Of a stretch of 64,000 nucleotides of DNA, positions 1 through 11,600 are shown piece after piece; position 1 is the first letter of the stretch, and each line of letters starts with the position of its first letter. Below the pieces are notes generated by a model that worked only from the letters and a program-made list of their open reading frames with translations, had not been told where the DNA came from and made no database searches. The stretch comes from Xestospongia muta. Its lineage: Eukaryota; Porifera; Demospongiae; Haplosclerida; Petrosiidae. The stretch covers positions 5,167,842 through 5,231,841 of the forward strand of contig OY848924.1 of NCBI GenBank assembly GCA_963693285.1, read 5' to 3'. The translations under genes were made by a program, and so were the position numbers.

Positions 1-2192
1 AGGATTATTCCATATAAGGAAATACACTTACTTAGCATAAGTACTGCTAAGTACGTGACGGAGCAATGAATATTATTACAATCATATGGCGAGTAAAACG
101 AAGTCGAAACTAAGAAGTTATGTACATCGAGAAACGTTTAAAAGAACTATACTTGGAGGTTATGGAGGCTTTGTCATTAAAGAGGTGGAAACAGTTGAAC
201 AACATTATATCACTTTATTCAACAAGACTAGTTTTCTGGCAATACATGAAAACTAGTCTCAGGCTAGGGAAGTTGCTGGAGGTCTTAAAAAGAACTTTCT
301 GCCAGCTTTTTTGCATCTATTACAAGGGTAACAAACGTTTTGGTAGTTTCCTTGCTGCATGGACAAGGAAGTAGGCACTTAAGCCTGTGACACTTTGTCC
401 ACACAGAACACCAGGACACTTGGGAGTTACCTTGTGTCTGAATATAATGATATATATATTTTGTTCAAGGTCGCTTGGCCATTTTCTTGACTTCTTGACT
501 TCTCTTAAATTTATCTATTTAAAGCGCACCTACTAAGAGGTTACAGCCCAGAAGCTATTAAAATGCAAAACACTTAGCAGTTATCTCCATATATGGACAT
601 ATGCTCTAAGCTGTGATTCTACAACAGTTGGTTAAGGGAGTTTGACGCTCCTTTGCGTCGCTTCGCGACGCTCATGCGCTCCTGGTAGCACCTTATATAC
701 TTAGAGAGCTTGTTAGCTCTGAACTATATGATTGCTTTTGCTTACTATCTGATATTAGAAACTTGGTATTCTGTCATACTCTTCGCATTAATGGGTGGCG
801 TAAACACCACATACATCTTTTGAAGAGAATGTTATGGAAGCATGCAATATTATTTGAATCGATATATGGTTTACAAGCATGTACACCAAATCTCTAAGCA
901 ATGAAAACAGGGATATCACCATACGAACCTATTCAACCTACTTTAAATTAGTCTTGGTTGTGTAAGTGATTTGTTGTGTATTTGCAAAATAGATGCTTGT
1001 AGGTATGCAATAATGAGACTTATCAATGGTTATTAATATTAGGTATACGGGCGTGGCTTACTAACCTACAAAGCGGTTATAGTTACAGGAACGAAACACT
1101 TAAGATTCATTGATTATTTTGTTTGATCACGTGAACACTACTGTCATCACATGAACGTTCAGAATCATCTGCCATGTGTTACTAATGGAGTAATGAAATA
1201 ATATTCAGGGTAAGATTATAGTCAATTAATGAAGCTATTGTTGTATCGAGTATGAATTGTGTTAGACTTATGATGTGTTTTGTCTTGGCTTAGATGTTAA
1301 GCCCGTGTTGCAATACCATTCAAAAGTGGGATTTTTGATGTTAACATAGGTCCTATTGAATGTAAGTGAAATTATTGTAATTGTATGTTGAACATGTTTG
1401 ATTTATACACTCTTTGGCTTGATAAACATAATAGTGATACCTACCACTCTTCACATAAGTCACATTGTATTATATTCGTTGTTGTAGAAACATTGTGGCA
1501 TAATTTACAGGTCTGTTCACATTTCTTTTAATTTACTATATCAAAAACAAGTAAAATAAAAAATGCACTAAAGTGCTTAACCTCGCTGCGGTGCCAAGTG
1601 TAAATCTATACTGCAGAGTGCATGTAACATGTACATTTAAAATTGGACAACGTGTGGTCAAATTATTGATGTGTCACGTGGTGCACATCACAAACTGTTG
1701 TTTGATGACTCAGCATTTATCTTCAATCAAAGGGAAAAAGCTTTGTCGTTTACAGGGTACTTGGCACTCTGATTGACTTTTCCTGAATGTGTTACTTTGC
1801 TCCAAGTCCACAAAACATTTTTCAGTATATTTCTCTAAATGACAACTATTAAGTTCTCTGAGCGAAAAATACCAAGTTTATCCAGGTAAGGACAGTGAAT
1901 GGATGGATAAATAGCTGATCATATAAATAGATGGTACTTGTACAATGTATGCTTTCATAGGTTTGTGTCTATCTATTAATTCAATTCTTTATATCATGTC
2001 CATGTAGTGGACTGGAGAGTAGTAGCAGTGGAAGAAGAGAAGAAAACCTACCCCTAGTAATACAACAGGTCCACTTGTTGATCCTATCAGTATATTTAGA
2101 GTAAGTTGGATAGATGGATGGATGAATGAATAGACAGAAGAGTTTGCAGACAAGCACACTGTTGTAGAAAACAGATGGATTTAATTATAGCT

Positions 2193-2196
<4 letters not shown>

Positions 2197-2225
<29 letters not shown>
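2197..2225. repeat. (TC)n microsatellite
   Basis: Uninterrupted TC dinucleotide run of 29 bp in the gene-poor left end of the window. Confidence 0.95.
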
Positions 2226-2228
<3 letters not shown>

Positions 2229-2404
2229 CTTTAGAACAAATGTATGGTGGAGTCAGAGATCCTAAAACAGGCAAGGCCGTCCAATATGGGAGATCTGTTG
2301 AGATAGAAATAAACTACTTCATTAGTAATAATTTTGTTCAGTTTATATAGGAATTTATAGTCTTGTCAAAATCGACTCATGGAGCAACCAAAACAAATTT
2401 TTGG

Positions 2405-2602
2405 CTGGTTCCCAACCCCTGGCTCCACTTCAAGTCCAAGTCAGGAAACCCAATGAACTGTTCTATTCTAAAATCATTCCACTCCTTAACGAGAAAGGGC
2501 TCACTGAACAAACCCCCCTGTAAAGATTGGCCCAACCATATACAGCTAAGAGTCCTCAAAGAACTCATGAAAGAGAAACCACAAGACCTATTAGCAAAGT
2601 AA
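2405..2602 (+). pseudogene. frameshifted open block between 23-bp direct repeats
   Basis: An open reading block whose two halves look protein-like in different frames. The first half, around 2425-2515, reads RKPNELFYSKIIPLLNEKG. After a run of C bases near 2513-2518, a second frame reads KDWPNHIQLRVLKELMKEKP up to a stop at 2600-2602. A shift inside a C homopolymer would join them, which suggests a decayed coding segment. The same 23-bp sequence begins at 2382 and again at 2613 in direct orientation, so the block is bracketed by a repeat. I do not recognise the protein family. Chance openness cannot be excluded. Confidence 0.3.
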
Positions 2603-2825
2603 AGAGCTTAAAGAGCAACCAAAACAAATTTTTGGACATGATGACTTCATGTATCATAAATGTGAATTTGTTGCTACTATGTCAGTGTTTCCTAAAGTAT
2701 AGATGATCTATCAAGACAACAGATTGATCTGAATACAGACATTTTTTTTATTACGATAATATATTGTTTATAAAAATGTTAGAAAAATTAAATTACAAAT
2801 TTGCAATGTTAATCCAATTGAAAAT

Positions 2826-2981
2826 TTACAACGTTAATACAACAGTATAACAACATTGTATAATTTACAACGTTAATACAACAGTATAAAAGCATTGTAT
2901 AATTAACAACGTTAATACAACAGTATAACAACATTGTATAATTTACAACGTTAATACAACAGTATGAAAAACATTGTAAAA
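2826..2981. repeat. 39-bp tandem repeat, 4 copies
   Basis: Four head-to-tail copies beginning at 2826, 2865, 2904 and 2943, each carrying ACAACGTTAATACAACAGTA. The period is exactly 39 bp. The last copy has a small change in its tail. The flanks (about 2800 and 3000-3190) contain further related short runs of the ACATTGTA/TTTACA type. Confidence 0.92.
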
Positions 2982-4142
2982 TCAATGTATTTTTGTTGGT
3001 AATGCGTAAACCATCATGTTAAATTTTACAACACTTTTACATCAAAAAAACTACAATTGTAATAAAACCATCAAATATACATAATGTAAAAAATACATGG
3101 TACAAAATGAGCGGAATATTTACTATTGTAAATGTAGTATAAACCATTCCATTTACATCATAAAAACAACGATTGTAAAGTTTGTAATCATTTGCTGATG
3201 TGTAACACTTCACTGGGTCCTATGTAAGAACAAGCATCATGTGTGTGGCTTAGTTTTCCTCTTAAATAAACACCTTTAAATTTGTTTCATTACATTCATA
3301 ACTTATGCTTGGGATAAAGCTTCTGTGCTATAGAGTCTGCAGCTCTTACGTTTTGGGCCTCCATCAAATAACTTATATAATGTGAATACCAGTTTTTTAT
3401 AAGTGTAGAGTAACACAGAACAGAGGACCATGATTATCACTATGTAGTATGATGAGCATAAATTTGAGAGAACATTTATTTCTGTAGTTAACCCTCATCC
3501 CATGTCTGACATCAATAAAATTAGAAAAGGCTCAAGACTTTGGCCTCAGGCTCTATAGTAAGAATTGGACTGTGAATTAACCCTGGCTCCTTCAAATATT
3601 CAAACTCCCATCCTTTTCCTCTCATTGCATACCTTCAAAATTCATTCTTTTTTAAATTTATCTACGACAAACTTTACATTCCTGCAGAATTGTTTTCATT
3701 TAATTTCAAAATCAACATTTGTATAATCTGTGTTCTTTTCACCCTTTAAATTTGAAATTTCACTCTTTTAGATCTTCTGCTACTTGAACACCTTCTTTTC
3801 CAGTTCAATGTTTTTGCATCAAACTTACTATATTTTCTACGTTATACGTTTTATTAATTTATTGTACAATTTTGATGGTTTTTGTATCAGTCATATCAAT
3901 TTTAGCTTTGAGACACATTTTGTAACGTCCTTTTCTAGAAATGTTAGTGATACAGCTTTTTATGTGCTGGTCCATTCAAGATAGTAGATACATATACATG
4001 TTTATTAAATAAAATGAAGTGTCATGCAACTATTACACTTGAGCAGAAAGCAAACATATGCCACCAACACCATGTTGAAGAATCTTACTCCTAAAACTAA
4101 GATGGAAGCATAATAAAATGATTAGTTTGGAGTGGTTCCTGA

Positions 4143-4331
4143 TGCAGCAAAATTACACAAACAAGAAATGACATCAATGTTGTAGAAGTAACTAATGATG
4201 AATTGCTGACTTGTGTGTCTTACATGGATCACAAGTCAAGAAGAGAGCAAAAGGTTCTACTGTACGAGGAAAACTGTAATGGCAAGCTTGGAGACAAATG
4301 GAATGTCCCAGTTCCAAGCATTAGAATGTAA
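4143..4331 (+). other. unassigned 63-codon open frame
   Basis: Open frame bounded by stops, with a charged, natural-looking composition (segments such as EVTNDELLTCVSYMDHKSRR). It has no ATG near its beginning, so if real it would be an internal or terminal exon or a fossil. No convincing partner exons were found upstream. The family is not recognised. Confidence 0.25.
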
Positions 4332-5429
4332 AGTGATGTTAAAATGAAAAAGCAATAAACTAAATTGACTAACCCTTATTTGATTAGGAACAACGAGTAA
4401 AACTATAACTTTTGACTCAAAAAGTTAAAAGTAACTAAAATTAAAATAGAACATTGTTTAAAAACTAAAGCAACACCAATTATATATACACGTACATTTG
4501 GAATAACTGATAAGTAGTGATTATAGATATACAAATAAGTCTTGTTCTTTTTGCAATTACTGTCATGAACAAGCAAGTTTTATTTCAATCAAGGTCAGCA
4601 GATAATTTAGACAACAGTACTAATGACATATTTATTGTTATGATATAGCTCATGTTGTATATGAACACGGCCCTTATATATACCTTCAAGTTATTACCAA
4701 GTTTTAAGATTTGCAAATGGTTATAGTGTTGGTATCATAATAACTTGCATGCATAGTAACAAAAAGCACCTGTTGTATTTGTCAACCATCTGGTTGATTA
4801 AAGATCCATCTACAATGTTTGGGTTCTTAACATGTGAGACAGGAACCTAATCCAGAGCTAAGCAAGGGATTACTAATTGCTGATGAAGTCAAAGTGCCTG
4901 GGAACCAAATTAACTGGAATAGTTGAGATGATAGCTTACTAGATCATTCAATGACAGCTGAATAAGGTTTGTCTACCCTCCAAGAGCTACAAGCTAGAGA
5001 TCTAATTTAGGAAGGATGTCCTCAAACCATATGGATGGCCACACCATTCCAGGAATTCACACATTTGGTTTCATTGTTTTTATTTGTGTTTATTAATGGT
5101 ACAAATTCATGTTGCTATTGAGTATCCTTTGTATTTAAATTAAAAAGTAGGAGAAGCACATAAAAACAAAACAATTATATTCAAAGTTTAAATTTCAACA
5201 TTTACCACGCCCAATCTTGTTTCTTTCAATTTTGACTCCTATCAATGTTGATACCCTCTTGTTTCATTACGCTTGTATGAAATCCAGCGGATTATTTAAC
5301 CCTTTTTGTCTAATCTTGTCGACAAGAAAGCCCACGCAAACTCAGAGTGGTCGTAAGCTTCGAAATCCCATTGATCTTTCCTTTTAGTACTGGGAAAATG
5401 TAGAGGCTACCTTGTTGTGTTCTGATTAA

Positions 5430-5633
5430 GATAGAAACGATGATACAATAATTTGTAGAATTGCAGAAGTTCTGCCTGTTCTTGAAAGAGCACAGTTGAC
5501 GTTGAAACAGGTATCTAAAACTGTGAGAGCACGAGTAGAGGCCAAAGTTGATGCAGAAGACGATATGCTAATAGTTTTTGAGAATCTAGTGGGTGTAGTT
5601 ATAGATCTCCATGACGACGTTTATTACTACTGA
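5430..5633 (+). other. unassigned 67-codon open frame, helix-rich
   Basis: Open frame ending at TGA 5631-5633, with an amphipathic, helix-prone composition (for example EVLPVLERAQLTLKQV, then VEAKVDAEDD). A TTTGTAG stretch just before the most protein-like part could serve as a splice acceptor, which would make this a last exon. No upstream exon was found. It lies about 95 bp from the 3' end of METTL21D on the opposite strand. The family is not recognised. Confidence 0.3.
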
Positions 5634-5727
5634 AATACAATTAATTTTAATTTGTATTTACTAAATGAAAACTGAAAAGGGTTAAACACTGTTATTCTGA
5701 ACATTCAGTAATACTGAAGATGCATTG

Positions 5728-8489
5728 TCATTGCCTTAATTTGAAGATGAATATTTTTATATCTTCACTACGACGGTCTTCATCTAGATCATTATATTCT
5801 ACTTCGTGGTTTGAAAAATGCAGAGACATCAACTAAACAAAACTTGAATTTATTAGAGTAGTAGCATACTAGCACATACATACCTGAAAAAACTTTGCCA
5901 CTATTTCTGGCTTGTTACCAGTAGTGCGTACTTCATATGACATTATTATATATGTATCCTGTGATGAAAGTTTCTTTACTGTATCCACTAGCTTGTCTGT
6001 TACCTCAGAGAAAGCACATCATCATTATTTTAATGGCATAAACTGTTAGCAAAACATTATAAAGGGTTGTCTAAAATATTGAGGTTATGTATGGGGGGGG
6101 GGGGGCTCAACAAGTAGAAACAGGAAGCCGCCATCTTTGAGGGCAAGTCAGTACATGAACACTTGTGTTGTCGTTAGCTGTACGAATCGAGACAGTAAAG
6201 ACTCTGGTGTTTCTTTTTATTCTTTTTATTTTATTATTTATTCATTCAACAAACTCAATTGAGGAACAAAAAACTGCATATGACTGTGTGATCTTCAAAA
6301 TTGTAGGTTTACTCTGCCTCATTAATTGCTTTGTAAAGTGTCTACTTTTACATCAGAAGGTGGGCAAGTAATATTCTTCAGTCGGTTGGATGCACAGACT
6401 TTCTTTCCAGTATGGTCTGTAGTTCTGGTGCAATGGTTCGATTGTCTGGTAAACTGTATATCATGAATAGACAGGGGCAACCTATATATATAATGTATAA
6501 AAATACGTATGTAACCTGATGATTTAATAATTAAGCTCTATTATACTCTTGTATACAAAATATTTACATTGTGTGCTGGTGAAAGCCAAATACACTGCTT
6601 TGAAGTACATGTATCTTGATGACAGACTTTTTACGCTTTTCATTTGCTCTGACTACACATGTTAGAATTGCAGCTACATTACAAGAAGCCTCTCCAAGCC
6701 CATATACACATGTTAGATACTAAAATGAATGTACTATAACTTAACATACCCAGCCATGCAGGTGCAGTGTGAAGCAAATATCTCTCCATCCATGCCAATA
6801 ACTGCCCATGGTACAAGTGGGGCTGCAGAAATCCATTGTGAATGCTTGACCTAAACTCTCAAATATAGGATGAACTTTTTAGTTGTTACTTCATTAATTT
6901 CACCTTCCCCATAATGACAAATCTTGTGTTTGTGCTGAACTGATGAAGCCTTAGACCATGTACCCACCCTGCCTTCAGAAAGTTATCACCATCTAGCATC
7001 CCTTTCTAAGCCTGTAATAGGCTCTACAATTACCTATGTTAATCTTAATTTGCCTTGATAGTCTCCTTAGTATGTGGACTGGGTGTAAAAACCATAATAT
7101 ACAATGTCAAGTCACTCCAGTGCAGGTTGGGTATGGTCTCAGGTCCCTCGGTCCAGCTGTCATTTGGTATCGCGTATGGGTCATCCATGAGCATGCAACC
7201 CAGAACTTTGCTCTCATATCTTTTGATAAAGGAACCAGATAGGTGCAGAAAATACTCAGACTTGTGATTCATACCTCAAACTAGGTCCGTCTACTACACA
7301 CGTGGAATCATTTGCCCTCAAAGATGGTGGCCTAACAATTGTTGCTATGCAGAATAAAGCCACACCTTCTCATGCAAAATGTCTATTCCAAAAGGTAGAC
7401 ATTTCAATATCTGTGATGTTATATAGTAATGTGAAACTGTCACAAGATAATAATTAAACTTTACTAACTTCATCATAATATATTAGGTCAGCCATTAAGA
7501 TGACATCAGGTAATGGATGAAAGGAAGATACATCTTCACCCCTAGTGGAAGAGCAAATTAAAACATTTCATTTCTATTAAGATAACATTTTAAGAACCAG
7601 ACAGTGTTTCAATTGTATTAATTATTCAAATAAAATATGGATATTATGAAAGCATGTTGGTTTTAAAACCATCAGCATAATAGATGTAATAATTATTCAC
7701 TTCTGAAATGAACTGTTATTGTTATTATATGTTTTTCAACCTGAACTTACCATTCTAATATCTTTGCAAGCACTTTTCCATTCCTTAATGCAGTGCCATT
7801 ATCATCAATATTTCTTTGCATTAGAGCTATACAATAAGGTAGGTCAGTCACGGTAACATTAGCTCTGAGAACGTAAGGTAAATTAAGCACTGAGATCATT
7901 GCATTACATGAATGGGTATGAAATATGGAATTAATGACGTATGCTCTGAAGGAAATCTATTGTATAATTAGTCTCGTTGCCAGGCCTTAAAGTGGGCTTG
8001 GGAACTATACTAAGTCATTATTATGACCTGTCCCTATCATTAATCAAGACTAGTGCTCCACTTTTTATGACAATATTGGCTTTAATAGTAGTTACGCTAC
8101 TCCATATCATCTTTAGTTTTATACAAGCAATCACTAAATGTTTGTGGTTCGACTCTCCTAAACACTATTACAACAAAATACATAAAGCAAAGACTTTCTG
8201 TTTGACCACTAGACATATGTTATACAGTGATATTCTTCGATAAAAAGACCTCTTACCCTAAAACACCTGCAGTTAGTCCAACAGCTCCTGTCCCAGATCC
8301 TAATTCAATTACCTGTTTCCCTTTCCAGTAGGAGTTGGGAAAATACTTAGAATGTGTCAAGAATCTACATAGAACAAGAGCTGCATCCCATACTACACAG
8401 CCTACATCACCAATATAGAGTTGATGAATACGAAGACGCTCATTGTCCACACATTCTATTTCTCTAATGAAGGTCTGATCCAAAGACAT
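5728..8489 (-). CDS. METTL21D: METTL21D / VCP-lysine methyltransferase
   Basis: Five exons: 8257-8489, 7751-7864, 7469-7541, 5884-6003, 5728-5832. Together they encode 214 residues with consistent intron phases and GT/AG borders. Family role: a class I methyltransferase that uses S-adenosylmethionine to trimethylate a lysine of the AAA+ ATPase VCP/p97 in the cytoplasm. Seen in the sequence: the GVGCVVWDA-type motif at residues 27-35, the SAM-binding loop ELGSGTGAVGL at 62-72, a motif-II-like TVTDLP just after it, and the DxxY motif DLIYY from D134. The C-terminal part keeps the family pattern EVRT...KPEIVAKFF and SEDI. Length is close to the human protein (about 229 aa). The start is the only in-frame Met before the conserved core. 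The stop of the BTB-BACK gene lies 145 bp upstream on the same strand. The large intron 6004-7468 contains a foreign element. Assignment to METTL21D rather than METTL21A/B/C rests on overall motif match. Confidence 0.9.
6093..6105. repeat. G13 homopolymer
   Basis: Thirteen consecutive G bases inside a METTL21D intron, about 20 bp left of the inverted-repeat element. This is a likely spot for sequencing or assembly length error. Confidence 0.95.
6127..7331. mobile_element. THAP-like TIR element, internally degenerate
   Basis: A 20-bp sequence at 6127-6146 reappears inverted at 7312-7331 with one mismatch (core GCCATCTTTGAGGGCAA), bracketing about 1.2 kb inside a METTL21D intron. Just inside the left repeat, on the + strand from 6154, the frame MNTCVVVSCTNRDSKDSG resembles the N-terminal C-x4-C part of a THAP zinc-binding domain and then breaks down. 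Inside the right repeat, on the - strand (about 7045-7272), an open frame contains DDPYAIPNDSW and PETIPNLHWSDL. I associate these with multi-domain invertebrate element proteins that carry THAP, SWIM or YqaJ-type parts, but this is from memory and tentative. The two coding pieces point in opposite directions, so the copy is deleted or composite. No target-site duplication was clear. Confidence 0.55.
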
Positions 8490-8634
8490 CTTAGGGTTAA
8501 TAAAAAATTAATTTAACCCTTAACATAATCAAAAATTAATGGTAGATATCAAAAACGTTTAATAATGAATTCCAAAAACACCACTTCTTTAAAACACGAT
8601 TTAATAGTACTATTATGTTTCTTGAAAAGTACAA

Positions 8635-11600
8635 TTAGTGTTGTTTTGCCAGTCCTCTCACTTCAAGGTTTTTAATGGAAACCTTCTGAGCAACTAGAAC
8701 GTTTTGTGCTTCCTGTAAATGTAAATAGTATGGTAACTATACAAAAGTAATCCTATTTTCTTATACTAACCATATCTTTTGAACCCATAACCACATTTTT
8801 AACAGATATTGTCATCATGTTGACTACATCCTCACAGCCAAAATCAACTTGTATAACTTGAGAACTAAAAGAAAATATAGTAAATTTTAAAAGGTAGAAA
8901 GTGTCAGGTAGAAAGAAATAGTTCATACCATTCAATAGGCCTTGGAATTCTACTTAAAACATGTACAAACCCAAGTGCTAGCTGATCAGGAAAGTAATAA
9001 ACTAGAAATCCCATATAAAGTGAATGGCAGTTTTGTAATGCCATACTATAATCGCATATTATTAACAAAATGCTCTCACAAGTGTTCATTCGGTATAGCA
9101 CATATGTTTAGAAACAATAGAAATGTTTTTTTACAGCAAAAGCAGACACACTAACAAGGAAGCACTAAAAAAGAACAGCGAAATACTTAAGCAATATTTA
9201 TAAAAAAGGGTGTAAGCTATGAGCCCATATCCAATGCTGGTTAGGTGTTTTTCATTGTTGAATTTCCAAACTGCTGTCAAACTCAACTTGACAGAGTATA
9301 CAACAAAACAACGAAACAAACCGGCCCCATTACATTTAGTTGACAAATGGTCCAAAACAATTATAGAGAGGCAAGGCAATAAGTTTGTGAAGTGTTTAGT
9401 ATTAATTTAGAAATACTTGCTTTACAACTTCTCTTATGCTCAAAGAAAGCTACTTCTGTGATCATTCTGTAGCTTCATTGTTGCTCTTTTCAACAATCAG
9501 TCTTTTATCATGAGCAGTTAAAAGATAATATGTGTAAAAGGAGACCTACCTTTCCCTTGCCTATGTAAGTTTCCTTGAAACATTGCATGTTGTGAAAAGG
9601 GCTAGAGATGCAATGATCTCTTAACTGCTACTATATCGAACATATATAGCCAACTTCACATAAGTAACTTACAATAGATAAATTCAAAACACACAAATAA
9701 TGATAGTACATAACACCGACAGATCACAAAGTAGCATCCACTCACTTTGCAGTATCAGGTCATGTACAAACTTTACATCTATTTTCACTTACGAGACAGA
9801 GGACAGCATTATATTTTGAAGTTCTTTTTCTTTTGTTGTACCTCCTTCTATACCACATGACACTATAACATCTCCTACTGTACCTGTTGGCCAATAACTG
9901 GCCTCTAAACAGAATCTGTTGAGGAAGCATGATTATGACTTATATAAGGGGAGGTTTGTTCTTCAAACTAAGTTCAAAGTACACTCAACGTCATTATTGA
10001 TGAGTGGCTAACAAGACTGCCATTAGAAGTACTGAATTATTCAATAAATATTTAAAAAAAATGTTGATAGACCTTGTTTAACTTGTCATAAACTAGTGTT
10101 AGTGTATACATAACTTAATCTGATTGTCAGTATCAAATATACAGAAACGTATGTCAATATTGAAAACATGCTTGCCAATGCATCTGCCAACACTTACAAA
10201 GCTGTCTGGGAAATTCTGTAATGGTACATGTATATGCTTTAACATTTTTTGTGTATACACTCGCTCTTTAACTAGCTTACATAAGTAAATTGTTGGAAAT
10301 GATTTTGCTGTGACTCTTATCAAGTTTCAGCTGCTTTAAAAGCAAAGTCAGGCTAACAGACAATCAGATTACAGTGTTGTAACCCTTCTTATGCAGAGAT
10401 GACAATACATAAACAAAGCTGTGAAAAACATCATGTAGACAGAAAGAAAAAGTCCTTGCAAACCAGGAGTAGTGTGACCTGGCAGACAAATTAATCAAGC
10501 TACTTAACAATCAGGAGGAATGGACTAATCTACAAGTACACATAAAGTAATTTGGGTCTTAACTTGTAACAAGTACTTGTGATCAATTCATAGAACACTC
10601 ACTGTGTAGATGATATAGAAATAGGTTTCCTAAAATACAGATCTGTAGCGATGCAGCCTGATGTATTGCAAAAAGGTTTGGTCTCTTCAACAAAATGAGG
10701 TTTCACAAAATGCAAAGGTGCTAGAGAATAGAAGACTTTTTAATTTATCTAGGACATTTTACCATAAATTTATTATATTTATTTATATTCTGAAAAATTT
10801 TAAAATAGTTGTAGAAATGCTTCATCAGTGGTGATTCATAAAAGAAGAACTACAAAGCACATGACAAATACAGTGCTTTACTACCTGTTGGCATTCTTTG
10901 CATAGGACTAAAGATTAACCATTCCTGCTACATCACATTCATTTGTAATGTACTTATCAGCAGTTTTTATTTTATTAAGCCTTATTGCTTATGAGTGGGC
11001 AAAGGCTATAGTGCTTAGTCTGTTGTATGTTGTCCTGGCAAACAGTGATAACTCAAGAACTATATGTTATATATACTTTAGAAAATCTTTTATAAGGTGA
11101 AAATACTCTATATAATTACTCTAAAGGCAGGACAACTATAGCATGATAGTTGCACTCACCTATGATATTGTTTTTCCGAAACTGAAAGTCAGATGAATGA
11201 AAGTCCTCCAGTTTACAGGAAATTAATCGTACAGTCAGTTGAGGTGAGAGAAGACTTGGAGACACTTTGAACTTTATAAACCTACAAAGAAAAGGAAACA
11301 CTAGGCTATATTTTTAAAATCATATAGTATTAGATAAAACAGACAATCAATCTTCATAATTACCTTATAGCTTGTTTAGGAAACAACAAGTTCTGCCTTC
11401 CAAAGCAGTTATATGAGGAGAAGTCAAATAGCATGCTCCAAGTGGTACCATCACGTGATATCTCAATGATGTAGGAGAACTTAACATTTCTAAAACCATC
11501 TTTCCGATCCTCAGGAAAACCTTCAAATTCAATATTATTGAGGAGATAGACATTGTTAAGAGCTACTGTGATGGGGACAGCAGTAGTAGGAGTTTGTACT

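Larger units (their letters stand above)
1..5727. other. gene-poor region with repeats and ORF debris
   Basis: No complete gene can be built here on either strand. What is visible: a GC-rich hairpin (655-671), a TC microsatellite (2197-2225), GATG/GGAT-type low complexity around 1896-2140, an open block between 23-bp direct repeats (2382-2635), a 39-bp tandem repeat (2826-2981), and two longer open frames without good start codons (4143-4331 and 5430-5633). The rest is AT-rich sequence in which I see nothing. The open frame at 120-374 has composition like the surrounding non-coding DNA and no splice-supported partners. Confidence 0.6.

Noticed and set aside
120..374. 84-codon open frame on the plus strand
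   Set aside because: No family resemblance, no splice partners and composition like the flanks. Treated as chance.
7977..8243. 88-codon plus-strand open frame with hydrophobic stretch
   Set aside because: It lies inside METTL21D intron 1 on the opposite strand, with no promoter, homologue or conserved context visible.
8942..9154. Plus-strand open frame opposite BTB-gene exon 8929-9045
   Set aside because: Shadow of the minus-strand exon and the adjacent intron.
9131..9379. 82-codon minus-strand open frame
   Set aside because: It falls in the BTB-gene intron 9046-9792. It is hydrophobic low complexity and its phase does not connect to either neighbour exon.
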